DNA of 64,000 nt from Patellaria atrata CBS 101060 (lineage: Eukaryota; Ascomycota; Dothideomycetes; Patellariales; Patellariaceae), in assembly GCA_010093705.1 (NCBI GenBank), contig MU006090.1, forward strand, positions 1,980,308 through 2,044,307, written 5' to 3'. Positions 1-10,502 of the stretch are shown piece after piece; within the stretch, counting starts at the first letter, position 1, and each line of letters starts with the position of its first letter. The position numbers and the translations under genes were made by a program. The notes beneath the pieces are model-generated. The model ran no database searches. It saw nothing but the letters and a program-made list of their open reading frames with translations, and was not told where the DNA came from.

Positions 1-194
1 ATCTGAGAACTCGCAGCCGTCGGCGCTGAGGGTGGTGAGGAAGCAGTTGATCTATGGGATAGTTTTGTTAATATGAGTTGGGTGGAGGATGTTTCTTGGG
101 AATATGGTGGACGTACGGCGCATCTTGGCAAGTTGGAGATATCCTGTGCGTAGACGGCAGCGGCGAGAAGGGCAACGGCAGCGAAGGTCTTCAT
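1..194 (-). CDS. CFEM-domain secreted protein, 5' part (runs off left edge)
   Basis: Two exons are visible, 117-194 and 1-51, split by a 65 bp GT-AG intron (52-116). Exon 1 encodes a typical signal peptide (residues 1-16, ending A-V-Y-A) followed by QDISNLPRCA. Exon 2 continues INCFLTTLSADGCEFSD. The pattern of P-x-C-A followed by a Cys three residues later and another Cys nine residues on is the start of a CFEM domain (fungal eight-cysteine, extracellular, often GPI-anchored or haem-binding). The family includes haemophore-like, cell-wall and effector proteins, and which type this is cannot be told from 43 residues. The ATG at 194 is chosen because it opens the signal peptide. A TATATAAA box lies about 50 bp upstream. 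The rest of the gene lies beyond base 1, so a GPI signal cannot be checked. Confidence 0.8.
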   Translation of the reverse strand, partial: MKTFAAVALLAAAVYAQDISNLPRCAVRPPYSQETSSTQLILTKLSHRSTASSPPSAPTAASSQ

Positions 195-243
195 TTTGAT
201 GGAAGTTTTTGTTTTGAGCAGGTAGAATGGTCGGATCTGTGTG

Positions 244-251
244 TTTATATA
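244..251 (-). promoter_or_regulatory. TATA box of the CFEM gene
   Basis: On the minus strand this reads TATATAAA, 50 bp upstream of the CFEM start codon. This is a plausible core-promoter position for a strongly expressed fungal gene with a short leader. Confidence 0.5.
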
Positions 252-299
252 GTTTTGATAGGAAACGACTGGCGTAGTGTTTTGCTGTAAAAGATTTCG

Positions 300-3200
300 A
301 GAAGGAGTTGACAGGTTTTCAACGAGATAGTTCCTTTAAGAGGTAAACAGGAACTAGGGCTGCGTTTTATGTATCCTGCCGTACCTGAGCATGTGGAGGC
401 AATGAGCTGGGTGGCTTGGGCCTACTGGAGGCTTCGGCTTCACATGCGTGATTATGGTGATATCCTGTAAGTATTCTTCTGGACTTCGTGTTAGCGGAGG
501 CAAATGTCCGATTCCACTCGAGCAGTCTCATCCAAACAACGATCAGGCATGTTCTCGACTAAAATCTCCAAAGTTTGAAATTAGAGGCACGCGATCGCAA
601 AAGGGGTTTCCTCATCGTGAAATGATGGGATCAAAGCAAAAGCTATAGTTCTGCAGAAAGACGTGAGGAAGCGGCATAACACCTGCAGATTGATTGAAAG
701 CGCAAGGAACCGGTTGGTTCATGGTGACTTCGCGAAGAGAGAACCCGTTGAATGATTGGTGGACATGGCCGGCTTTGGTACGTTATGGGGAATAAGGTGT
801 CGAAGAGAGTTTGTCGACTGTCGAGTTGATGTTACGTTCATCTAAAGCGGCGTTTCCTAAAAGATCGGGGATGACCGTTGTCACTTTTGTCATGTCGTCC
901 GGTAAGATCGCCGAGAATTCTAAATAAGATTCTTTCCCCGGACATTGAAAGATTGTTTATGGTATATGATTGGTTGAATAGCGGTTAACCTTTCCAAGAG
1001 CTGGGGTGAGGAAGTGAGAAGGAAGTGAGAAAGCCTAGTGACCTACTCTATTCGTTTCCTAGCGTGAACAATTCGGTATGCTTGGATTCATTGCTGGATC
1101 CCCCGGATTCTTGGAATAAATGCCTATATAATCAGCTAACCTCTATCTGCAGTACTGCTCCGGTTCTAGAGAGTCGTAAAATTAGGCCAACATTATAGTT
1201 AGAAAGATTTGAAAACGTTGGACACTACCCTTACTGGTTGTCTTTTTCGAGCGTACTTTCTCAGGTGTACTGCGATGTTTTGAGCAGTCAATAACGAATG
1301 GTGTCTCGTGGGACTGTAAGCTGTGTAGAGGTTCTACAAAACCTGGCCTAAGGTACTACATCCGTGGCTAGTCTTGGCTGCGGTAATGTGCTTCCGCCAC
1401 CATTATTCGCTGCAGTAGTCGCGGGCTCTTGCGGTAGAGAAGATGACAACCGCATACCTATCTCCGCAGTTTTATGATTCCCTATAATCAGGTAACCTCG
1501 TTGATCCATATATTGCTGTCTCTGTACCTGTGTCAACTTTGGTTCGGGAGGTACCGTAAGTATAGTGTAATCCATGCTTTGAGCTTACGGGCCAGTAAAA
1601 TATTTTCAGAGCCGTAAATCCAAGTTCAGCCAGGTAAGTAAAGCACTTGTAGATGTGTAGCGCTCTCAATTGATAGGTTTGCATCATCTTTGCTCTCTCC
1701 CTCGTTGCTCTGAATCTTGAATGGCTGGATGCCGCGAGTAATGTCGGTATACACCTTTAGTCGCTATGGTAGCTTTAGCGACTGGTTCATACCCTCGGCT
1801 TCATGTGCAGCGATGGTGGCTTCTTAGTTGTTCCCGGAGCTGAATAATGAAATGGTGGTAGCTTTGAATAACCTGACCTCACAATACATTGAATAGTGAA
1901 ATTTCAAGGGAAAAAAAGGAGAGCACAAATGGAGGGATGAAATGGTCTCCAAACTGAGAGTAGGAAAACATCGACAAGGGCACAACGTGACAATGGAAAG
2001 TCGGTTTGAATACAAGGTCAGTTTAAGAGCAACCAAGTAGTATAACACTCCGCTGATGCGTAGTATTACGACATATCGTAAGATTTTATTAGCCAATACA
2101 GAAATGTCGTATCAGGAGGGAGGTAATAGCCACAGTTGCTCGAATGGCATTCTCTCTTCTAAGATGTAATCTGTGACCGAACTCGTTTAAAATGCGCTAC
2201 TATAAGATCGGAAATAAGTTCTATTACGCCCGAAATCATGGCCCTGATATATTCGTGAGATGTTGCAAAGTATCATAGACTGTTGCAACTATAGTAACTC
2301 TGGGTTAAAATCCTAAAACATGGTGTATCATGGTCTTATATCTTCTCAAAGACTCGATCTAAAAGTAAAACAATATAAATTCTTTGTGCGATGTTGGCAT
2401 ATTGAAATGCATCTTTTTGGTGGTGCCAATTTTCGAAGTTGGAAAACTCTAGCAAACACCCAGTGCCAACACTATCCAATTTTCGTCTCAACGAACAAAA
2501 TCAACAATACCTGACAGCGTAACTATCTCTATATTAGATTCAACTAGAATCTGAAACTAGTATATCCATGAACCCACTCGGTACTTCCAAGCCATCAATT
2601 GATGCGGTGGTTGGATCTACACGCCCAAATTCATAGATTCTGGTCTCTGGCTTCAACCTTCCCAAGACGTTCAACAATTTTATGCGGTTGGCCTAATTGG
2701 ATTAGTTTGCTGTTTGCTTTCTTTGCGGTGGGGTAGCGAACAGCGGTGATGGGAGGAAAGGGGAGGAGTTGTAGGGCGGGGCCTAAGTGGTTCTGCCCGG
2801 CCGCGGTCAGAATTCCGTGAAAGGAAACAGCAATAAGCATGGAGGTAATAAGCAATCAAACCGAGAGTAGCTATCAGAATCTGGCGACGGATGGCGTAGT
2901 GGGAGCAATTCTCCCTCGGTACCGGCCTACCAATACGGGCACCGACCCAGATTCGACTCTGCAAAGGACCAGATTACCACATCTTCGGATGTGGGAACTG
3001 TTTTTGATATTTAAGAAAATTTATTTTTTGACTCTTTAGACGGCGTTTTTATTTGACCAGGAGTTTGCGTTGATTTTTTGGTAGTAGTGAGATTATCGGG
3101 AGAGGGGGAGCGGGAGTGGGAGGGACGAGGAGCAATGAAATAGCGACGTAATTGGTTGTACTGGTTGTACTGCTTCCCCCGAAAAACGGGTACTCTTAAA

Positions 3201-4047
3201 GTCTAGGGTTAAACGATTGCTTCGTCCGTTCAACCAAGCCATATAAACTCTTATAAATAAGTATAAAGACAGTCCTTTATCGTCCTTAATCTATTGCAGA
3301 ATGTCATTAGACATTATAGACGGATTGATTAAGACCAAGCTGGTTCCCGTCGTTCATATCGGCCGAGGTTAGAATCCCCGGGCCCACCGTATTCTGGACG
3401 TTTACCTTGGTAATTTTACATCAGAAAGAGGCTACGTGACCTAAAGGGATTTAAAGAGCGTCCTGAGCGTGGCGAAGATGAAACTCTTAGACGGTAGAGA
3501 TGATATATGGTCCAAGGAGACGCTGGTTCGCTCAAAAGAAGAATATTCTTTTCGGAGGTTTCACTCAGAGTTAAATGAGAGGACTTAAAGAAAATTCTAG
3601 AACAGGTCATTGAAGTAAAGTAATTATCATTGATAACTGAATACCGAAACAGAAGAATACCCATATTAAGCTAAGAGGCTCGAACGACGGTCAGGAAAAC
3701 ACTCTCAGATTCAACTAAGGTGATCGGTTTTGAGCATGAATTTCAATACCAGGTCATGCTTTAGCGCGACTGGTAGCAAACGAGGTAGAGAACTACATGA
3801 AATCACGCTGAAGGGTTAGTAGTGGTTATAGTCATGGCGCGAGAAGGTAAAAGTGAAGTTGAGACGGAATTGCGGTTGAGATTAAATTTTGCCAAGTAGA
3901 TTTACCACAAAATCGTATCACGTGACTCTCATCGACGGTAGAATTTCGGCTTTTATTCAATAGCTCTAACTGTAGCTCTGAGATTTAAAAATTCGTATTT
4001 CCGTGGTACCATATCGAGAGCCATCCTGTTCGATCAACTTCCCTAAT
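300..4047. other. Intergenic stretch, no supportable gene
   Basis: About 3.7 kb with only short ORFs in all frames. Two minus-strand ORFs are the least random-looking. One is 75 codons at 1348-1575. The other is a pair of overlapping frames at 2631-2964, where one frame carries a hydrophobic segment (LITSMLIAVSFHGILTAAG). Neither matches a family I recognise, and neither has a clear promoter or splice partner. The last 500 bp presumably contain the PRP46 promoter. Confidence 0.5.
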
Positions 4048-5562
4048 ATGACAGATACTATTCAATCAATCGCGCCTGTTTCACCACCGTCTCCAACCTC
4101 GCTTGTTCGCAGCTCCGCTAAGCGCACGCGTGAAGTATTCGCCGCAGACTTCGCGTCTCCATCTAGTCTGAATAATAGCAGAGTGGATGGTTACTCCTTC
4201 GCCCCTACCATAGTATCGCCCCGCGATCTCGCAGACCGTATCAGTTTGTCAACTCGCATAAGATCAGAATATGAACATGTCCGGGAGCTTCCTCCGGCTT
4301 TAGCAGCTAAACAAGCCAACGCCGCTGCGTCGGCGGCCGCACGACGGAAGAAAACAAAAGCACAGGATGAACAGCCGTCAGACGCAAGGTCGGCGAAGAT
4401 GATAGAGGGGATAGCGACGCGATCAGAAGCTAGGAGTTTATCTGCTGTTGGAACTTCGACAGCACTGACGGTGAGAGGGAAAGGGGGAGCAGGAGTACCA
4501 CCGAACGCCAATGGACCTACTTTACAGCGTGACAATCCTTCTTCGAGCTTGATTAGAAGAGATGTATTGAGGCAACCGAGGCCGGAATGGCACGCGCCCT
4601 GGAAGTTAATGAGAGTCATATCTGGACACTTGGGGTGGGTAAGAAGTCTAGCTGTTGAGCCAGGAAACCAGTGGTTTGCATCTGGAGCTGGTGATCGGAC
4701 TATTAAAATTTGGGATCTTGCATCGGGAAACCTCCGGTTGACGTTGACGGGTCATATATCGACCGTGCGAGGACTGGCTGTATCACCGCGACACCCATAC
4801 CTATTCTCCTGCGGAGAGGACAAGATGGTGAAGTGTTGGGATCTAGAGACGAACAAAGTTATAAGACATTATCACGGCCATCTCAGCGGAGTCTACACGC
4901 TAGATTTGCACCCCACATTAGACATTTTGGTCACAGGTGGGAGAGATGGTGTAGCAAGAGTGTGGGATATGCGGACGCGGAGCAACATCCACGTGTTGAG
5001 CGGCCATAACCAGACTGTGACCGCACTCAAATGTCAGGAGGCAGACCCTCAAGTTATCACCACGTCTCTGGATACGACCGTACGAATGTGGGATCTCGCA
5101 GCTGGCAAAACTATGGGTGTCCTTACACATCATAAAAAAGGAGTTCGCGCGCTATGTACGCATCCAACCGAGTTTACCTTCGCCACTGGAAGTACTGGCT
5201 CCATAAAGCAGTGGAAGTGTCCAGAGGGAGCTTTCATGCAGAATTTCGAAGGTCACAACTCGATCATCAACGCATTGGCCGTAAACGAAGATAACGTGCT
5301 CTTTTCTGGAGGTGATAACGGTACAATTAGCTTTTGGGACTGGAAGACAGGTCATCGTTTCCAGACACAAGATAGTATTGCGCAACCAGGTTCATTAGAT
5401 GCGGAAGCTGGACTTATGAGCAGTACTTTCGATAAAACGGGTTTGAGGTTGATTTGTGGGGAGGCTGATAAGACCATTAAGGTCTGGAAAATGGACGACG
5501 AGGCCACACCCGAGACGCATCCACTGGATTGGAAACCGACTCTCGGTAGGCAAAGGTTTTGA
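4048..5562 (+). CDS. prp46: Pre-mRNA-splicing factor PRP46 (PLRG1-type WD40 protein)
   Basis: An intronless ORF of 504 codons from the ATG at 4048 ([16 protein letters not shown]). An in-frame ATG at 4003 would add 15 poorly conserved residues. The N-terminal ~190 residues are low-complexity and charged. They are followed by about seven WD40 repeats with clear hallmarks, including [60 protein letters not shown] and [14 protein letters not shown]. This repeat order and the linker [20 protein letters not shown] are characteristic of PRP46/PLRG1, a core member of the NineTeen/Cdc5 complex that activates the spliceosome in the nucleus. The length fits fungal orthologues. The gene converges on ORC1. 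Identity is confident; the exact start is less so. Confidence 0.93.
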   Translation: MTDTIQSIAPVSPPSPTSLVRSSAKRTREVFAADFASPSSLNNSRVDGYSFAPTIVSPRDLADRISLSTRIRSEYEHVRELPPALAAKQANAAASAAARRKKTKAQDEQPSDARSAKMIEGIATRSEARSLSAVGTSTALTVRGKGGAGVPPNANGPTLQRDNPSSSLIRRDVLRQPRPEWHAPWKLMRVISGHLGWVRSLAVEPGNQWFASGAGDRTIKIWDLASGNLRLTLTGHISTVRGLAVSPRHPYLFSCGEDKMVKCWDLETNKVIRHYHGHLSGVYTLDLHPTLDILVTGGRDGVARVWDMRTRSNIHVLSGHNQTVTALKCQEADPQVITTSLDTTVRMWDLAAGKTMGVLTHHKKGVRALCTHPTEFTFATGSTGSIKQWKCPEGAFMQNFEGHNSIINALAVNEDNVLFSGGDNGTISFWDWKTGHRFQTQDSIAQPGSLDAEAGLMSSTFDKTGLRLICGEADKTIKVWKMDDEATPETHPLDWKPTLGRQRF

Positions 5563-6158
5563 TACAGCGTCGTACAGCTATGATGCCGCATAACAGGTAG
5601 TTCCAAGTCAAAGCGCTTCCTATTCCTAGCGTCATGCAGAATTGAAGATTTTTGGAAACATTGAATTCAGGCTCTACGATCTCTGTTGCTTTCTAATATA
5701 TTATCCGGCGCGGAAGTGCAAGCCAGTGTCGTTACAAGTGGGTCGCAATGATAAATATACGAACCAGTCGAGAGGATCGCGAACCATGTGTTTTTGTGCG
5801 CGTTTTGCGGGACGCGGTTCTGCGGCGTGAAGCACTGCCTCAATATATATGCAATATCAGAGTCTGTTATAGAGGTGCAGATCCCTTCTATGCTCGATCA
5901 TAACCTCCAGCCTTACAGGAATAGTGCTCGCATTCGCTTTCGAAAACTATCCACAGTTCCACAAGCCAGGCTTTTTTAACTTAGAACATCGAAGGACAAG
6001 AGTCTTTAATATTTGGCCCCCAAAGCCTCATGCAGACGAGTGCACCAATCGCATCGACAGCGGTAGATCCAGCGATCACCAACATCTGCGGCTCGCAGCC
6101 AAAATTTATCGTTAGTGAGTTGTTACTGTAGTGTAATTGTAAGTTCGATATCAACGTT
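5563..6158. other. Shared 3' region of convergent PRP46 and ORC1
   Basis: About 600 bp between two convergent stop codons, AT-rich with only short spurious ORFs. It should hold both 3' UTRs and polyadenylation sites. I see no further gene. Confidence 0.6.
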
Positions 6159-8551
6159 TCAAGCAGCGAATCCTAATCCCCTCACTTCTTCATCGTCCCG
6201 CAGCGCCAACCTGACTTCCTCATCACCGACCCCTAGTCGCACCCTTCCAACCCGTTCACCCCTTCTCGCTTCCATTCCAATTATTCCTGCCTCCATCAAT
6301 TCCATTGCAGCAACTCCCATTGCTTGTACTCGTGCAGCCTTTCCCTCCGCCTTCCCCGCAGCTCTAGCGCCTCTTTTCAAGGCCCCAGAAACACCCTTGA
6401 CGGTGTCCACGCCGTCGGTGCTTGCCTGAATCTGGTTGTCCTGGCCGAGGAGATAGTCATGTATGGGAGTTAGTTGGCTCATGAGCCCTAATTGTTTACC
6501 TTCGTCGAGTACGTCGCCCAACAATGCTTCACCTAACCCAGTCCGCCGGATGCGCGCTAGCAAGGCTGCAAGAAAGAGTTTTGATGCCAGAGGCAATGCT
6601 CTTAGGTACTGTTGGAGAGGGCTACTGGTTGCCTCGTTAATGGCCTGTCGGATCGTCGCGATGGTTACAATGCCTTGTTTATCACGTGCGAGATCGCCCT
6701 TGGACTTAAGGCCCGTTTTACTTCCTCTTCCGGTCTTGCTTGGCGTATCAGGTGCCTCCGTGTCACGCTCCTTCGCGAGCGCTTCGGCTTCGGCAATTTC
6801 AACGGCTCGCCGACAGATATCGAGTGCTCGCCGAGCATCACCAGAGACTGCAGCAACTTTCCTAGATGCGAATTGAATTGCATCGGGGTGTACAATATTA
6901 CCGGGCACATTTTGTAGACGTGACTTAATAATCGAGATCAGCTGATCATGTGTATAACCCGGGAAAGTAATACGTGTAAGACCCAGTCGACTGCTAATCT
7001 TGTTGCTGAGAGTCCTTTCTGGTAGATCCATTGTATTAGCAACAGCAAGAACGATCAGTCTACTGTGTCGAAGTCCTGGCCAATTGAAGAAGTTGTACAT
7101 AACGCTTTGGTTTTTGGTGACCAATTGGTCCAGTTCGTCCATTAAGACGACGCAAGGTACTCGTCTTGGACTTGGTGTTGAAAATTCTCTTTCGAGTAGC
7201 TCTAATGCGTGAGAAGGACTGACGCGATCCCCTCTTAGCGCTTCCCATAGCAGTGAATAGGATTGATGAGGATCTGTGATTTTCATCCCATTGATCTCGA
7301 CGAATATAAAATCATCCAGCTCTTCGGCTTGAACAGAAGCATTTAACTGCGCAACTACTTCTCTCACCGTAGCTGTCTTGCCTGTTCCCGGGGTACCAGA
7401 GATGTAAATGCAAGAGCCGGATCCCTCTGTGATTGCTGCTTCTAAATGAGAATATACTGTTGCAAATTCCTCCTCTCTGCATGGTAAAGATGCCGGGACG
7501 GACGATACATGAAGTTGACTGCGAGCAACTTGGAACGGGGATGAGAGCGCATTCGGGGAAAGTGTTCTGGTGCCTAGCGGTGTAAACTCCAGAGCTTTCT
7601 TTACAACGATCCGTTTATGGGTTGGAGTAAGGAATTTGTGTGGAGTTGTCACCCCTTTTCTTGACTTTGGCGTCACTGCTTCGCTGGCTTTCCTCCTTTT
7701 TTTGGGAGTAGATGGAATGCCTTCCTGGTCCTCATTTTCTGCTTCAAGAAAATCATCTAGTTCAGCTTTATCGGCTTTTGATCGTTTCCGTGTTGCTTTT
7801 GTTTGACCTTGAACAAGTTCGATCAGGCTTGGAATATCTTGTTCGCCCTTGTATATGTTTTCCCATACGAATTCATCCGTATAGGTTGCTGTTCGCGTAT
7901 TACAACCGCGTTTACAAATAAATACCTTACCGTGATCTCTAGAATTCCGGGGGATTTTACCGTTTGGGTACCTTGCAGCAAAAGCAGCAGGTGAGAGAAC
8001 TGTGGCTTTGCCGTTGATAGTAGTCAGCGGATTGTCGTCCCATGATGGGCTGATGTATAGTTCATTCTTCCTATCATCAGCGGTGAATCTATTGTTACTC
8101 AAACATATATTCAAGGGCTTACCTCTAAGTAGTCAGTCCGTTTTTTCAGCTTATTGCGGACTTCCTTGTGAGTAGAGAACCACATGAATTTTGCAGCTTT
8201 CTCATCTTCTTCCTCATCGTCGAAAAGATCACAGATAATCCCAACCCAAGCTTCTTGGCCTTCAGCTTTCAGCAGCACGGTATCGCCGACCTTACACTCA
8301 AAGCTGCCCATACGGGCTCCGATGATATTTTTTGAGCCAGTAGCTTCTGAAAATCTTCGTTTCCGAGGTGTGACATCCCTGGTTGTAAGTTCTTTCACCG
8401 TGCCGTGTGGACTGCTCTTGTCATCGTTGGTGTAGATCCATTGCCATGGATGATCCACGATGCCTAATTCATCATCAGAGTCTTCACGGAAGACACCTCC
8501 AGTTTTCAGGTATCGTTTAGCCCGCTCTACCTTATCCTTCGATGGTGCCAT
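6159..8551 (-). CDS. orc1: Origin recognition complex subunit 1 (ORC1), BAH + AAA+ ATPase
   Basis: Two exons, 8123-8551 and 6159-8066, give 778 aa. The 56 bp intron (8067-8122) starts GTAAGC and is phase 0. Exon 1 begins a BAH domain (KVGDTVLLKAEGQEAWVGII), continued in exon 2 (NELYISPSWDDNPLTTINGK). The AAA+ module has Walker A GTPGTGKT (about 367-374), Walker B VVLMDELDQL (about 453) and sensor-1 VLAVANTMDLPER. It is followed by the winged-helix region with ATIRQAINEATSSPLQQYLR. ORC1 binds origin chromatin through BAH and ATP-dependently loads Cdc6/MCM in G1. The C-terminal ~70 residues are Ala/Gly/Glu-rich and look poorly conserved. A shorter 34 bp intron was rejected because it breaks the frame. 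Confidence 0.93.
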
Positions 8552-8616
8552 TACCGTTTGCCTATCTTATTGTGAGTGGAAGTTGCAAGTACAGAGCGGT
8601 CAAGCGCGTTATATTT

Positions 8617-8624
8617 GACGCGAC
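8617..8624. promoter_or_regulatory. MCB-like element upstream of ORC1
   Basis: GACGCGAC lies 66 bp upstream of the ORC1 ATG and resembles the MBF/MCB core (ACGCG) found upstream of G1/S genes in yeasts. A CACGAA (SCB-like) string follows at about 8631. Regulation by MBF is inferred only from position and similarity. Confidence 0.3.
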
Positions 8625-9162
8625 TGGGATCACGAACCGGGGTTCGCCAAGAGGATTCAACGTCACCTCTTCATTACCGCAGCCGCTGCAGCTCGTTCAG
8701 CCTCCAGTTAAGTGGAGGAGGCAGATAATCAATTTGTATCACCCAAATACATTAACTCCAACAGGTTGGTTTCACCGGTCGAGTAACTAATCATTGCCTT
8801 GTGAGTTCACTAGAACTAAACAAAGAACTCCGACAGAACTAAACGCATTGACGTTTTCCAACAGATTCACCGACCGCTACGCACTTCGGACCCATACATG
8901 TCCGCTCTGTCGGGGTTGATGATGACGCCGCAGGTTATGTCCCTCTCATTGTGATGTATTGTTTGTACTTCATGAAAGTACGGTATGTTTGTGGCCCATG
9001 CAGCCCTGCCCTACCTATATATAAGGGCGGAGAAAGGACACCCCTGAATTTCAGAATTCATGTTGCGGTATTTTGGGCACTGTCGCTGGAATCACTAGAT
9101 CACACACGTTCACATTATTCGCATCAGTGACGGAACGTTGATGTAAAAGGATTCCATTCAAT

Positions 9163-9255
9163 ATGTCGGCTACTGCCAACATGCCAGCTGGAAGGTCCAT
9201 GCCTCCTGCAACAGCTCCAATTGATACTGTGCCATACGGTTCTCCAACTACCTAA
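9163..9255 (+). CDS. Short 30-codon ORF behind a TATA box, unrecognised
   Basis: MSATANMPAGRSMPPATAPI followed by DTVPYGSPTT and a stop. It is Pro/Ala/Thr-rich and carries no family signature. Support comes only from the consensus TATATATAAG at 9016-9025 and the composition. It may be a peptide, a first exon, an upstream ORF or chance. Confidence 0.18.
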   Translation: MSATANMPAGRSMPPATAPIDTVPYGSPTT

Positions 9256-9526
9256 TACCTTACGCGTATGCGTATCCATGCTATCCCTGCTTCCTCAACG
9301 AATGACAACAATGGTAAACTCCTTTCCCTTTCCAAGACGGAGATTAGACGAAGTCCTACATGAATGACCGGAGACCTTTAAACGCCAACAGCCTTTACCG
9401 TGCTGTATGCTCGCTATACGCTCCAAACTACCAGAATACGACAATATTTTACAGTATTTGGGTTGTGGTGAAAGACAACCCCAGGTTTTACACCCTCCGC
9501 TATGCTGGCGAAGTTAAAAACTTTGG

Positions 9527-10502
9527 TTAAAGTAGGTGTAGCGGAGGGGTGCCAGGCATCGAAACAGGGGTGGTGGGATAGTTTGCGGATTCTGGCGGCG
9601 AGCCTGCCGTTGAGTGCTCAAATGAATCCGAAAGTGGCGGTGTCTAGGAACACTTATTAGCGACGTTTCTTTACACATATACTCAGTACAGATACGACCA
9701 TTAAGGATCACCGCGGAACTCCGCGGCTAAAAAAGGAAGATTCTTACATGAGGGTTTGAGTCTTGATAAGCATTTGCCGCAGGGATGTCGATTCCGGCCA
9801 TCGAAGCATAGCTCATACTGAAGGGACTAACTTCCTCTTCGCCATAGTACTCATGTTTTATAGGAGCCATGCTCGGAAGACTTCCATGATATGGTGATGA
9901 AAGAGGAGGGAGATAGGAAGTCATGACCGGGACCTCCGGCGTGCTTGCATAATAACTGGCATGTTGTTGGTATGGCGCATACGCAGGCGTCTCTGTTGAT
10001 GGATATGTCGAGTACGAAAATGGTGGCGGTGATGTGGATAGTTGCCTCGTATATTGGTGAGAGAACATTCCTCTTTCATCATGACCTGAGATGTAGTGAG
10101 AATGGTGTCCTTCAGGTGTCCGACGGCTTTGGTCCGCATGCTCCACGATAGAATGTGCTGCGTCTGGCGAACCGTGTGGAGAGTGATCCAACTCCGCAGG
10201 TCTCTGTTCCGGAGATGCGGAATTGGAGGCTGCCCGGCGCTCGAGGTCTTCAAGCCTTTTCTTTAGCTTCTTACCTACTTCGAATTAGCATTCACTATAC
10301 AGTCCCGCGTTCAGTATTACCACATACGGTAATTTCTTTGAGCGATTCGATTTTGTATTCTTCTCCTCTCCGCAAGATCTGAAATCTTGGTCCAGTCTTC
10401 ATTCGGGTTTGCACTAGCACTGAAAGCACTACTTGTACCCGAGTACCTGTGTGTGCTTTGGGCCGTGGCTTGAGGATACGAGTAACTTGCGTGTCTATTC
10501 AT
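9527..10502 (-). CDS. bZIP transcription factor
   Basis: Three exons, 10328-10502, 9748-10274 and 9527-9643, give 272 aa. The introns are 53 bp (GTATGT...TAG) and 104 bp (GTAAGA...TAG). Both junctions restore the frame. The first joins NYR to KKLKKRLEDLERR, completing the basic region and start of the zipper. The second supplies the ending TPPLSDSFEHSTAGSPPESA, and the protein closes GTPPLHLL. The basic region (about residues 33-65) contains the DNA-contact signature ERRRIQNRIAQRNYR preceded by EDWTKISDLA, seen in a group of filamentous-ascomycete bZIP proteins. The rest is Pro/Ser/Tyr/His-rich and probably disordered, as in activation regions. The nuclear role is inferred from the family; the target genes are unknown. 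Confidence 0.88.

Larger units (their letters stand above)
8552..9526. other. Intergenic region between ORC1 and bZIP gene
   Basis: Contains the ORC1 promoter at its left end and the bZIP 3' region at its right. In between is a plus-strand TATATATAAG box (9016-9025) followed 138 bp later by a 30-codon ORF, listed separately. Otherwise nothing is recognised. Confidence 0.5.

Noticed and set aside
4191-4619. 142-codon minus-strand ORF
   Set aside because: It lies antisense within PRP46 and shows no family features.
8089-8122. 34 bp intron for ORC1
   Set aside because: It is too short and out of frame. The 56 bp intron 8067-8122 is in phase and gives the expected BAH sequence.
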